A DNA stretch of 64,000 nucleotides, from positions 992,001 through 1,056,000 of the forward strand of contig CALSFV010000005.1 of the NCBI GenBank assembly GCA_943737045.1, read 5' to 3'. Positions 12,028-22,000 of this stretch are shown one piece after another. The translations under genes were made by a program, and so were the position numbers. The notes under the pieces were generated by a model that did not search any database, was not told the origin of the DNA, and saw only the letters and a list, made by a program, of their open reading frames with translations. Within the stretch, counting starts at the first letter, position 1; the number at the start of each line of letters is the position of its first letter. This DNA comes from Parapristionchus giblindavisi. Taxonomy: Eukaryota > Nematoda > Chromadorea > Rhabditida > Diplogasteridae.

Positions 12028-12119
12028 AGGCACACTACAAGATATTTTGACACTCTCAGATCTGTCAATATGCTCTCTCGTTTCTTTATCTGCGCGACAG
12101 TAAAATTAGCTTGAGGTGT
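12028..12119. mobile_element. 110-bp palindromic MITE, copy 2
   Basis: Begins AGGCACACTACAAG and ends TTAGCTTGAGGTGT, with the inner GCTCTCTCGTTTCTTT motif of the family. The arms are more diverged than in other copies. Confidence 0.65.
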
Positions 12120-12321
12120 ACATTTATTTCGTATACTTTTCGTTGTTTCTAAGTTAGCCAATTTTTAATTTAACGCTGAAATTTTGGCCAGAAGCATGAT
12201 GGTTGCGGCCAAACATTCAGTACATCGGCACAAATACATAAAATCATAAAATCATGATTACACTTCCATTTATTTTATTAAATATATATATTGTGTCTAA
12301 TTTATCTATTTAATTTTTCAG

Positions 12322-12804
12322 ATGCTTCTGTGTGCTAGCTCTATCATCTTCGTTTTCATTGGCCTCACAATGATCGATGGAGAATATTCTCGTGCTAGAA
12401 GATCCAGCGAGAAGAATGATGACGTTGCTCTAGAGAAACGAGTGTTCGACGCAGCTCCAGGCCCGGAACAGCCTGACTCCACCGAAGCTCCTCAGACTCT
12501 TGCTATCGAATCACTCGTTGACGGAGCTCCTGGAGCTCCTGGTACAACCTTAGGAGCCGCATCAGTGAAGCGCATAGGAGAGTCTTCGGTATTTGATGGA
12601 GCTCCAGGTGGGCAAAGCCCTGGAGTTGACCCTGCAGATCAGATATCCACGATTGATGGATCGATCTTTGCTTCATCGAAAGACGGAGCTTCAAGTCCAA
12701 TCGTAGGAGATCCAGAGAATATCATTGACTCTATTGGATCATCGGAATCCGTTGGAGCTTCACAAGGGCCAGCACTTGGTACCAACCCACATCCGATTTG
12801 GTAG
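12322..12804 (+). CDS. small secreted precursor-like protein with (V/L)(F/V)DGAPG repeats
   Basis: A single-exon frame of 160 residues. The ATG directly follows TTTTTCAG, a perfect splice acceptor, so the mRNA is probably trans-spliced at that point; this fixes the start. Residues 1-20 form a hydrophobic signal peptide (CASSIIFVFIGLTMIDG). The mature part holds several copies of an (A/D)GAPG motif, preceded by VFD or LVD, plus SIFASSKDGASS. Dibasic sites (ARR near residue 27, EKR near 39, VKR near 86) could be proprotein cleavage sites. That layout suits a secreted peptide precursor, but I recognise no family and the GAPG repeats could be structural. The stop is followed closely by a palindromic MITE. 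An AATAAA at 13483-13488 may be the gene's poly(A) signal if the 3' UTR spans the element. Confidence 0.6.
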   Translation: MLLCASSIIFVFIGLTMIDGEYSRARRSSEKNDDVALEKRVFDAAPGPEQPDSTEAPQTLAIESLVDGAPGAPGTTLGAASVKRIGESSVFDGAPGGQSPGVDPADQISTIDGSIFASSKDGASSPIVGDPENIIDSIGSSESVGASQGPALGTNPHPIW

Positions 12805-12826
12805 AAGTGCAGCGTGTGAGTTTACA

Positions 12827-13331
12827 TACAGTACAGCAGAATCCTCCAGTGAAAATAGGCGCCCCGGGTGACCCGGGGAGCCCATGAGGCCCCTCGATTT
12901 TTTACGCTTTGAATGATGAATATCAGCCTTTCAAATTGTTTGCGTTGTTTTACTCCAGATTTGATTGAATTTATCAAGGAAAGTTTGGAATTTTTAAATG
13001 CTTGTCAACTGAATTGTGCTAAGAAAAAGAAATACTGGGAAGGTTTAACTTTGCGATAGAATTTGCCGAGCGTGAGCGAGTTATGCAAAATTTTCGCGCG
13101 GCATTTGCCAAAAATTAATAAAAATATAATTTTCAATATTTTTTCTCAGGCTACGTAATTTATAAAATTCCAAAATTTCTTTGATTAATTCCTTCAACTC
13201 TGGAGTAAAACAACGCAAACAATTTGAAAGGCTGATATTCATCATTCAAAGCGTAAAAAATCGAGGGGCCTCATGGGCTCCCCGGGTCACCCGGGGCGCC
13301 CATTTTCATTGGGAGATTCTGCTGTACTGTA
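12827..13331. mobile_element. TA-flanked foldback MITE with CCCGGG core arms, copy 1
   Basis: A 505-bp inverted-repeat element with ends TACAGTACAGCAGAATC. The arms carry GGCGCCCCGGGTGACCCGGG and extend about 130 bases. TA at both boundaries suggests Tc1/mariner-type mobilisation. The interior is homologous to the element at 17507-17999 (shared GCGCGGCATTTGC and AAAGTTTGGAATTTTT). Confidence 0.85.
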
Positions 13332-14046
13332 TGTTTCAGCCTTGATTAATTAAAAATCGGTTGGATGGGAGCAAATTTCTATATGAAGCCTTTGCATTGA
13401 AATTTCAGATTGATTTAGTATCGCAGAACAGAATCGTGTCACAATGAGATCAACTCCTTCGATTTTAATTATCAAACAATTAAATAAAGTACACTTAAAA
13501 TAAATAATGCATCGTCATTGTACAATTTGTCTTTGATGTATAATACAAAGTCTCTGCTTAATCGGAACGGTTTAGCGCAGTTGGATTGTGTCATAGACAA
13601 CGCGAATCATGAACGATGATCTTTGATCTATGGTCTTGGATCTTAGAGGGTGTTTCGAAACCGCAAGCAGATGGCTTGGGGCTCGATAACTCGGACATGT
13701 CTGCCAATCGTCTCCTCAAGTCACAGCTTACTTTTCGGTCTTACAACACAGAAAGAAAAAGGAAGTAACAATCATATTGATTTGGGGAAAAAAGTATTTC
13801 AGAGCTAACGTAACATCGTAAAATGTAAAATTAGTTAAATCAATATTTTCCTTTCCATTTAGAATTAAATATATTAGAAATAAGGAATAATGTTTAAAGG
13901 AAGTAAAGCCCATCAATGAATCGACCACATAAACTATTAACAATATTTAAGTATGGTATGGTTGTTTCGCACCAATTCACGTGTTTTTTTTGTGTTTGAT
14001 GTACCCCATGACGAAATATCAATATATCAATAAACTATAGTATTAG

Positions 14047-14057
14047 TTTATTTTATT
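14047..14057 (-). promoter_or_regulatory. poly(A) signals for the secreted gene at 14096-16086
   Basis: Two overlapping AATAAA hexamers on the minus strand, about 40 bases past the stop codon at 14096. Confidence 0.5.
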
Positions 14058-14095
14058 ATTTCGAAAAAATATTTTATCAATAGAACTATTTCTCT

Positions 14096-16086
14096 TCAGC
14101 AATAAGCAACGGAGACAAGTACGGGCGTTGATCTCTTGTAGGACGTGTAGCCGATGAGAGCGGTCGTGGTCCTCTCTCTAACATTGAAGAAACGATTGGA
14201 TTGATAGAGTCCCGGCGAGACCTGTCTCATGTTCCACGTTTCGCGAATCGGCTGAAACAGACTTTGATTAAAGAATTTGACTGAACGCTCTCGCGAACAG
14301 AGGCACCGGAGCGGATTGATAAATTTCCGATGATCTGGTCTGGTCACGGATTATATCAGTCAATTAAAGAGAGAATGCGGTCGGAGCGGAAAGTTCCAAG
14401 TCAAGGAAAAACTCACGGCGTTTGGCGCAATAATCACTCCACAGATTCTCTTGTCTCCGTGGAGGTTGGACACCTTCACAACGTAGCCTCTCAGTCGCTG
14501 CACGTAGCCTTTCCTCGAGTTGAACTCCTGATGTGAGAAAATCAATATTTATCTCGATTTAGTCGCGGTAGTAACAGTGGTCAAATGATGACCAAGAATT
14601 TTATGAAACTGTTTCAGTGATTTTTTTTTAATTTACAAAAGTATTGACAACTTACCACCCATGTTGCCTGAAGAGCTGCCCTAATCTTGACGAGAACGGC
14701 AGATCTAGGTGCGACGCTGGTAGTAGAGGGTACCGCGGTAGTCGACGGCTCCGGTTCCTGGCTTGGAGTTGGCACTGGAGCTTCAGTTGCTTCAGGTGCC
14801 CCAGTTACTTCGGAAGTCTCTGCCTCCTGTTCTGCAATTGGTTCCTCTGTTGTCTCCTCTATAGTTTCGGGCTGTTGAGTGGTTTCAACATCGGGTATAA
14901 CCTCATCGAGTTCGGGCTCTTCAGTTACCGAGACTACGACGGCCTCTTCGACGGGTTCAGGGTCGGACTCTTCGGTGGTTTCAACAACGGGCTCCTCGGT
15001 GGGTTCAGGGGCGGGCTCTTCGGTCGTTTCAACAACGGGCTCCTCGGTGGGTTCAGGGTCGGACTCTTCGGTGGTTTCAACAACGGGCTCCTCGGTGGGT
15101 TCAGGGGCGGGCTCTTCGGTGGTTTCAACAACGGGCTCCTCGGTAGGTTCAGGGTCGGACTCTTCGGTGGTTTCAACAACGGGCTCCTCGGTGGGTTCAG
15201 GGTCGGACTCTTCGGTCGTTTCAACAACGGGCTCCTCGGCGGGTTCAGGGTCGGACTCTTCGGTGGTTTCAACAACGGGCTCCTCGGTGGGTTCAGGGGC
15301 GGGCTCTTCGGTCGTTTCAACAACGGGCTCCTCGGCGGGTTCAGGGTCGGACTCTTCGGTGGTTTCAACAACGGGCTCCTCGGTAGGCTCAGGGTCGGAC
15401 TCTTCGGTGGTTTCAACAACGGGCTCCTCGGCGGGTTCAGGGTCGGACTCTTCGGTGGTTTCAACAACGGGCTCCTCGGTGGGTTCAGGGGCGGGCTCTT
15501 CGGTCGTTTCAACAACGGGCTCCTCGGCAGGTTCAGGGTCGGACTCTTCGGTGGTTTCAACAACGGGCTCCTCGGCGGGTTCAGGGTCGGACTCTTCGGC
15601 GGTTTCGACAACGGGCTCCTCGGTGGGTTCAGGGGCGGGCTCTTCGGTCGTTTCAACAACGGGCTCCTCGGCGGGTTCAGAGGCGGACTCTTCGGCGGTT
15701 TCAACAACGGGCTCCTCGGTGGGTTCAGGGGCGGGCTCTTCGGTCGTTTCAACAACGGGCTCCTCGGTGGGTTCAGAGGCGGACTCTTCGTTAACTTCCT
15801 CTACGGGCTTCCCGGGGAGTTCAGGATCGGACTCTTCGGTAGCTTCAACTACGGGTTCTTCGACGGTTTCAGGGACGGACTCTTCGGTAGCTTCAACTTC
15901 CGGTTCTTCAGCGTGTTCATTGTCTGGATCTTCGGTATCATAAACTTCGGGCTCCTCGATGGGTTCAGGCGCGAACTCCTCGGTAGCTTCAACTACGGGC
16001 TTGTTGACAAATTTAGAAACTCCATTGTGCAGTGGAACTGCGAATGCGAAGGGAGCTATGAGCAATAGGAAAAAGGAGTATTTCAT
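14096..16086 (-). CDS. large secreted acidic tandem-repeat protein with CBM49-like C-terminal domain (paralogue C)
   Basis: Three exons on the minus strand: 16086-14656, 14527-14417 and 14251-14096, predicted 565 residues. The start at 16086 opens the signal peptide MKYSFFLLLIAPFAFA; an in-frame ATG at 16158 exists but adds an unlikely leader. Residues ~60-410 are dominated by a 16-residue repeat, VVETTEESDPEPTEEP or its EPAPEP variant, encoded by 48-bp units (14953-15816). The C-terminal domain follows the family plan: ALQATWV ending exon 1, a Tyr-rich start and GDKRICGVIIAPNA in exon 2, then PIRETWNM, FFNVRE and a final Tyr-Cys in exon 3. Both introns are phase 0. Predicted role: an extended acidic, Thr/Pro-rich stalk joined to a small binding domain outside the cell (inference). 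Copy number of the repeat is likely polymorphic. Confidence 0.85.
14953..15816. repeat. 48-bp coding tandem repeat, 18 units
   Basis: Units start every 48 bases with GGGTTCAGGG (plus strand) from 14953 to 15769. They come as two main variants that encode ESDPEP or EPAPEP. Degenerate units continue to about 15920. No unit has a stop in several frames, which produces long spurious open frames on both strands. Confidence 0.95.
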
Positions 16087-16462
16087 GATTAATTCGACGA
16101 AATTAAGAGGGCACCTTTTATAGCGAGGCACTGTTGAATCATACAGTAACATTACCAAATGACAAGGAGTAGATCTAATTGACTTTTATGCAAAGAAAAT
16201 GAATAGTCATCAATTTTAACTGCAATGGTTGATCTTAGATCGCACGTAGAAGAAATCAAAAGCAGAAAAACCCCGGTGGTGTAACTAGCTCGGGTGTGCC
16301 TTTAACAATATCGCGGATATTTGGCATTCAGAAAAAATTGATCACTCTTGACATATTTATTGATACATCACCAAATGATTTTATTCTGCATGAACAACTC
16401 CAACAGAACTTAAACTATTTGCGCTTATTTGTACCCACAGAAAAATTGCATAGTAGCTTCTC

Positions 16463-16523
16463 ATTAGGGAATTCTTCCCACATAGGGGCCGAATTTCTTT
16501 ATCTATAGGGAAGAATTCCGTAA
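16463..16523. repeat. short hairpin GGAATTCTTCCC/GGGAAGAATTCC
   Basis: Two complementary 15-base arms, TTAGGGAATTCTTCC and GGGAAGAATTCCGTAA, are separated by about 30 bases upstream of the gene starting at 16728. A regulatory role is unproven. Confidence 0.5.
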
Positions 16524-16727
16524 TGAAACTTTGATATGGAATTTTTCTTTAATAGATTTTTATGTTAGTGCAAAAGTATCTCGGGGTGGACCTTTAGTTC
16601 CCCTCTTATCCATGAATTAAACAACAAGAATATCCATGCCAATCAATCGTGATGACTCTCGGTTGTTGATGACACAGATGTGAACGTTTCTTCCTAGACA
16701 AGGAACAAAATTAGCTCCCACTCTGCT

Positions 16728-18616
16728 ATGCGATCTATTCCGATTCTATTGATCGTTGTTTGTGCTAATGATGGAAGAAAGATCGAGTTGTTGCCTGCGT
16801 CCATGGAAATCTACGACGGACCCATGATGAAGCCGAGTATTGATGTCTCTGTGAACGCCAAGTGGATGGTATATATTTAAATAAAATTTTAATAGTTTTA
16901 CAAATAAAAAAAATGTTATTAATATAAATCATAAATATTTCAATTTAACTTTTTAATTTCTGGGAAACGAGGTAAATTAATGGAACGTTTAACGTTCTAT
17001 CGTGTGCCCTACACTCAAATTTTCTCAAAGAGTTTGTATGACTGGATGACTATAGGGAAATCTTTCAATTATTGTGTTCCAAACTCTTTCAAAATGACAT
17101 GAGATAGTAACTAGGGTTGGCAATAACGGACACGCATTGCGGGCCCGCAATGCTTGTTAAATCATTGCGGGCCCGCAATAGCATTGCGGCCCGCAATGAC
17201 TACTTTATTCCTATCTGGCCACTTTTTGTGATCGGTCGTTCTTTTGTTCTCTTCACTTTCCTTCGCTCTCTCGTTTGCTTGAGAGAACATAATCATTGCG
17301 GGCCCGCAATGGCATTGCGGGCCCGCAATGATTTTACACCGCATTGCGGGCCCGCAATCATTAGAAATAAAGAGTCAAGGCCATTGCGGGCCGCAACCCC
17401 CGAATAGCCAACTCTAATAGTAACGGGTCAAACTAATTGTAAGACAACTTTTCCTTAATTTTTTCTTGATGCCCTGCAGCTCAAATATGAGGGTTTCTCG
17501 TCTGTGTACAGCCTCGCAGAATCTCCTTTCGTGCATGTGATCCCGGGGATCCCCGGGATCCCCCCGTGCTCCTCGAATTTTTGTGCCGTGAATATTGAAT
17601 ATCAGGTGTGACAATTGTTACTATTGTTTTCCTCTTTACTTGAACTATTTTATCAAGAAAAGTTTGGAATTTTTGACTGCTTGTCAATTAATTTATGCTA
17701 AGAAATAGAAATGCCGAAAAAAGTCACTTTGAGATTAATAAAGCCGAACGTGCGCGAGTTCCACAAGATTTTCGCGCGGCATTTGCTAAAAATTGATAAT
17801 TTCAATATCTGTTCTCGGGCTACGTAATTGATAGAATTCCAAACTTTTCTTGATAAAATAGTTCAAGTAAAGAGAAAAAGAATAGTAACAATTGTCACAC
17901 CTGATATTCAATATTCACAGCACAAAAATTCGAGGAGCACGGGGGGATCCCGGGGATCCCCGGGATCACATGCACGAAGGGAGATTCTGCGGGGCTGTAT
18001 ATCACGAAACCGGGCAAACACATTATCGACATACAACCGAATAAGCTGTTTGGAAAACAACTTCCATTTTTTTTAGTAATACACTGTATAAGTTTGAGGT
18101 TCCACAAAACATCAATATGAGAGCATACGGTTTAACCTTCGTCAATAACGACAAATACAATGCGATATGCAAGATTATTTTCCGACCAAATGCGGTGAGT
18201 TGATATTTTTTTTGTTCTAGTGTTAAACGAAAACGAGCTCATAAACCGGTAATTTTGACGCCTTTTAGTTTTATCCGGAATTGTTTTTTTATTTTTTTCC
18301 TTTATTTTTTGCTCGCGGCGTAGGCCGTCGGGAAGCTATGCCCCACAGCGTAAACCGCGTCGAGCTCCACGGCGTGGAGCGACGGCGTACGCCGAAATTA
18401 GCCTTCCTATAACCCACCTTTATTCTTCACCTTGATTCATTTTCGCTCTTGCAGCCACTCGTAGAATACGACAACTTCGAGAAGACCGAAACCGAGGGAG
18501 TCTATTCCACGATAACCAATGATTTCCGATTGGAACCGGGCCAAAGTGACAACGAATCGTGGTATCACTCAAACCAGACCTCGACGCCTACCCTCGAGAG
18601 CTACGAGATGTGCTGA
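16728..18616 (+). CDS. short secreted protein with CBM49-like domain (paralogue D)
   Basis: Three exons on the plus strand: 16728-16868, 18093-18194 and 18455-18616, predicted 134 residues. Exon 1 encodes a signal peptide (MRSIPILLIVVCANDG) and a 30-residue spacer without acidic repeats, ending VNAKWM. Exon 2 gives MRAYGLTFVNNDKYNAIC and exon 3 RLEPGQSDNESWY, ending Tyr-Glu-Met-Cys. These align with the C-terminal domains of the three minus-strand relatives, and both introns are phase 0. It is therefore close to a bare domain protein. Intron 1 is swollen by two transposons. The exon 2 acceptor (CTGTATAAG) has a weak pyrimidine tract; I chose it because it preserves phase and the alignment. 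AATAAA at 18669-18674 would serve as poly(A) signal. Confidence 0.75.
17112..17416. mobile_element. MITE with repeated CATTGCGGGCCCGCAATG palindromes, copy 2
   Basis: About 305 bp, ending AATAGCCAACTCTA with a decayed complement (TAGGGTTGGCAATA) at the left end. It contains several near-copies of an 18-bp palindrome centred on GGGCCC. It lies in intron 1 of the gene at 16728-18616. Confidence 0.75.
17507..17999. mobile_element. TA-flanked foldback MITE with CCCGGG core arms, copy 2
   Basis: A 493-bp inverted repeat with ends TACAGCC(T/C)CGCAGAATCTCC. Its arms carry GATCCCGGGGATCCCCGGG and its interior is homologous to the element at 12827-13331. It lies in intron 1 of the gene at 16728-18616, with TA at both edges. 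Confidence 0.85.
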
Positions 18617-18668
18617 CGAACGAGCAGCTGAAGATGCTGCTGAAGCTTCAATCATAAAATATGTTATT

Positions 18669-18674
18669 AATAAA
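18669..18674 (+). promoter_or_regulatory. poly(A) signal for the gene at 16728-18616
   Basis: AATAAA 53 bases after the stop codon. Confidence 0.5.
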
Positions 18675-18950
18675 TATTTAATTCCTTATGCGAAACGTTC
18701 AACAGAAAATAGAATAAATTTGATAGGTTGTAAATTAAGTAATATGGGAGTGTTTATCAAGCTAAAACTCCCAAGTCTTGAACCCATGTTGCAAATCATA
18801 CCCGATATTACAAACGTTCCTGAAAATTTTAAAAGTTTTCAATCCGTACAACATTCATCAAATTTGTATACGAGTGAAAGAATAAAACAAGTTTTAAAAA
18901 AGCTTACGAAGCGTTATTTGCGATTATTCATAAAAGAATATTGAAAGACA

Positions 18951-18956
18951 TTTATT
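18951..18956 (-). promoter_or_regulatory. poly(A) signal for the ERMP1-type gene
   Basis: AATAAA on the minus strand about 100 bases beyond the stop at 19060. The converging gene D ends at 18616, so the two 3' ends are separated by roughly 275 bases. Confidence 0.55.
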
Positions 18957-19059
18957 ATAACAAGCACAAAACAAAAAGTTCATAAGTTATTCACTCCGAA
19001 GATACAAGGAGGAAATACGGTCATGGCATGATACGGAGTGAGGTCGACGGAGACGTTTA

Positions 19060-22000
19060 CTAAAACTGGTGTACCGTAAGCTCGGATACACCAGCGATGA
19101 GGGTCATGCCCCATTTCCACCATCCGACGCCCATGTGCGGTGTCTGGCGACGAGAAGCGACCAACGACCGGAGTTGCTTTATCGTCTCGCTATTCTGAAA
19201 TGAAAGATCAAAGTACAATGATCAAAGATCACTCTAGTCGTATCGAGCTCAAGCGAAGATAATTTAGACTAAAGATCAAAGATCAAAAATCAAATGCCAC
19301 CGACCTGATGTTTTCCGTGCATATGCATGGAGGAGACGGCTAACTCGAGTGAAGGAGTCGTCTCGAAATCAGGCAACGAATCTCCCTTCTGAAAGGAAGG
19401 ATTGACCAATGGTTAACAATTTCAAACACGCTCTTTGCAACTAAAAAAACTTGGCGTTGTATGAAAAAATCTTTTTTTTTGTATACCGTAATCTTTAAAA
19501 TTCACTGTTTTTGATGACTTTTTGATGACTTTTTTAATGAAAAAATACAGTGTTTCAAAATTGTGAAAAGTGAATCCGCCATCCAAATAGCTGGAGCGAC
19601 AGACATCCTTCATTCATGTTATCTATATCCTTGCATGTTCTGTTATCGTTTTCCCATGGAATATTAAGTAAATAAATAAATAGTTACATAATTATTTCAC
19701 TTGGTGAAGCATCTTTATGATGTAAGGTTTTTTTTTAAATTTTAAATAATAAAATACTCACGTGTTCCAGCAGCAACCAGAATGTACGGGTGGGCGATTT
19801 CTCCCCAACATACGTGAGATACACATATTGAGTGTCTCTGAATAAAGTGAGCGATTCGAGAGCTACAATAACCCTACAAGTACAGTACTCCCACACGTAC
19901 TGTATATCAAGAACTACAGTAATCCTCGAATTACAGTATTCCTAGAGCTAAGGTATCCATCGATCGATACCTCTTGTTCGCTTGCTGAACATCCAGAGGA
20001 GTGAAGCTCCATCTCTTCAGTTCGAAGCCTTCCACTGGTGTGACTCGCACCGCCATCTTGTCGTAACCACCAGACAACTGCAAGTGTTAGCACGTATGGT
20101 GTATTGTGAGTTTTACGAGCGCTGAATTCCCTGGCTGCTACGTTATGATCTTTACTAGTTCAAATCGCGCTCATTTGATCACAGACATCCCATTGAACAT
20201 TCTTCCCTACAACACGGTGCCCTCTAGGATGCGTGTAGTCGCGCAATTTCTTTGATAGTATATAAACCCTAGAACCCGTCTTGAAACCTTACAGAAGTAA
20301 GTGATACTTATGCTCGGCGCACTTCAGAAGGGTTTAGTCGCTCACCTCAAAGGTCATATTCAGTAGGCGGCCGTGCTGCAATTTGTGACGTGATAGCAGC
20401 TTGATGGAGATCGGGAAGGGAATGGGCGGTGCAGTGGGCACGGGGATCCAGACAGATTCACTACAATGGATAATCAATAATTGATATTATCGATCGCCTA
20501 ATATTGATTATCGGATTGTTTCAATCAGTGTGACTCGAAAATGCGCTTTTCACGACGTTTATAATAATATAATAATCATAGTAATAACGATAAATTATCT
20601 AACCTCAGTATGTATTTTTAGATTCATTATTAAATGTTTGAAAAAGTCAGGGGGGGGGGTGAGAAAGAACTTTTTTTTGTCTGCACATGACACACTACAC
20701 GAACTCACTTCACCGGCTGGATCCTCAGAGTGGGATTGTAGTAGGGCAGTCGACAGTACTCGTCCCGCAAGAGGCCACAGTCCGCAGGAGGGGATCCCTG
20801 GGATGATGGAGATTACGGTAGTTTTACGGTACTAAAGCAACCACTGATTACCGTATACCTAGAAAGAAAGGAATCTAATCATGATTAGGTAGATATCGAT
20901 AGACTTCTACAGTATCTCTTGACTACCGTACATCTTTATGAGGGATTCAAATCATAGCTATTGTAGTTATCGATTGATTATCGACCTACAGTAATCGCTG
21001 ACTACCGTATACCTTGAGGAAGGAATGATCAGGCAGATCTCGTGTGCTACGGTAGTCGAATGACTGCACGAACAGGGCGTTATCGCTAGTTTGAAGTTCG
21101 CCTTCGAAGTCGTAGATGGTACGATGAGCATGCTGAAGCATATTGTTTAAACCATTTTCAAACTTTGAAAATACAAACGTAATTTGTTTAATCACTTTGT
21201 TTGCTAGTTTTTTCTCTTCGTGATGTTTGAAAAGATTTTTATTGCGCAATAGCATAGAGTGATACCACAATATGATATGGTTTGTTTGTATCGATTTTTA
21301 AAGAGCTACACTGGAAATGCGGTATCAAAACGCCGAACCTGGGCAATGACCCTCCTCAATCGTGGAGCTTCTTCCGAGTACTTGTAGGGCACACCGAGAC
21401 TAGTCGTGGAGAGGACGACTAACAGAGTGACAAAGAGGACAAGGGCCGTGCGGAATCCGAAGTTGAGGGGACGAGAGATGCAGAGGAGATTGTTCTGAAG
21501 TCAAAGTTCGAGATACACTGTACTGATGATTCGCAGTGTTAGCGTCGCCTATCTATACTTGCGATGAGCATCTTTCCAGAGATTCATGAAAAACTCGCAC
21601 ATCATCGCCGATAGGACTGATACTTCAATGTTCTCTCGTAGAGAAATTGTGCGAACGAGAAAATCATGAGCGTAGACAAAAAAAAACATAAAATGTATGC
21701 GATACTTACGGTGAAGAGGATGAAAATCACTGAAATGGCCAGTGATAGCATTGATACCATGTCTTCTGGATTCTTTACATTACCGGCACGACCTGGAAAC
21801 GAATTCGTATCATCAAGGCCACACTCTCTCTTTTATTTCTTCTTTCTTTGTTTTGAACTGAGCATACGGAAATTCAATTGATTAAGGAAAAATGTTCACC
21901 GAGGATAGCCACGAAGAAGTAGACAAGCTGGCAAATGAGATAGGAAGCATAGACGATGGTGGGGGTGAGAGTGACGAGTTGGACAAATAGAGTCGATCGG

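Larger units (their letters stand above)
11065..12321. other. intergenic: promoter of paralogue B, a MITE and upstream region of the 12322 gene
   Basis: No coding exon is seen. It contains a 366-bp MITE with an embedded tRNA-like sequence (11404-11769) and one copy of the 110-bp palindromic MITE (12028-12119). Confidence 0.6.

Noticed and set aside
14934..15755. Minus-strand 273-residue Lys-Pro-Ser repeat frame
   Set aside because: Frame-shifted shadow of the same repeat, with no start context.
14644..16068. Plus-strand open frames of 474 and 354 residues (Gly-Phe-Asn-rich and Ser-Gly-Thr-rich), resembling silk or adhesin proteins
   Set aside because: They lie exactly opposite the 48-bp coding repeat of the minus-strand secreted gene. 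A repeat period divisible by three leaves other frames open. No signal peptide or splice logic supports them.
17117..17407. CRISPR-like array of palindromic repeats
   Set aside because: The repeats are irregularly spaced GGGCCC palindromes inside a MITE in a eukaryotic intron, with no regular spacers and no cas genes.
18519..18944. 141-residue frame overlapping the last exon of gene D
   Set aside because: It is out of frame with a well-supported exon, runs through the likely poly(A) signal and has no recognisable domain.
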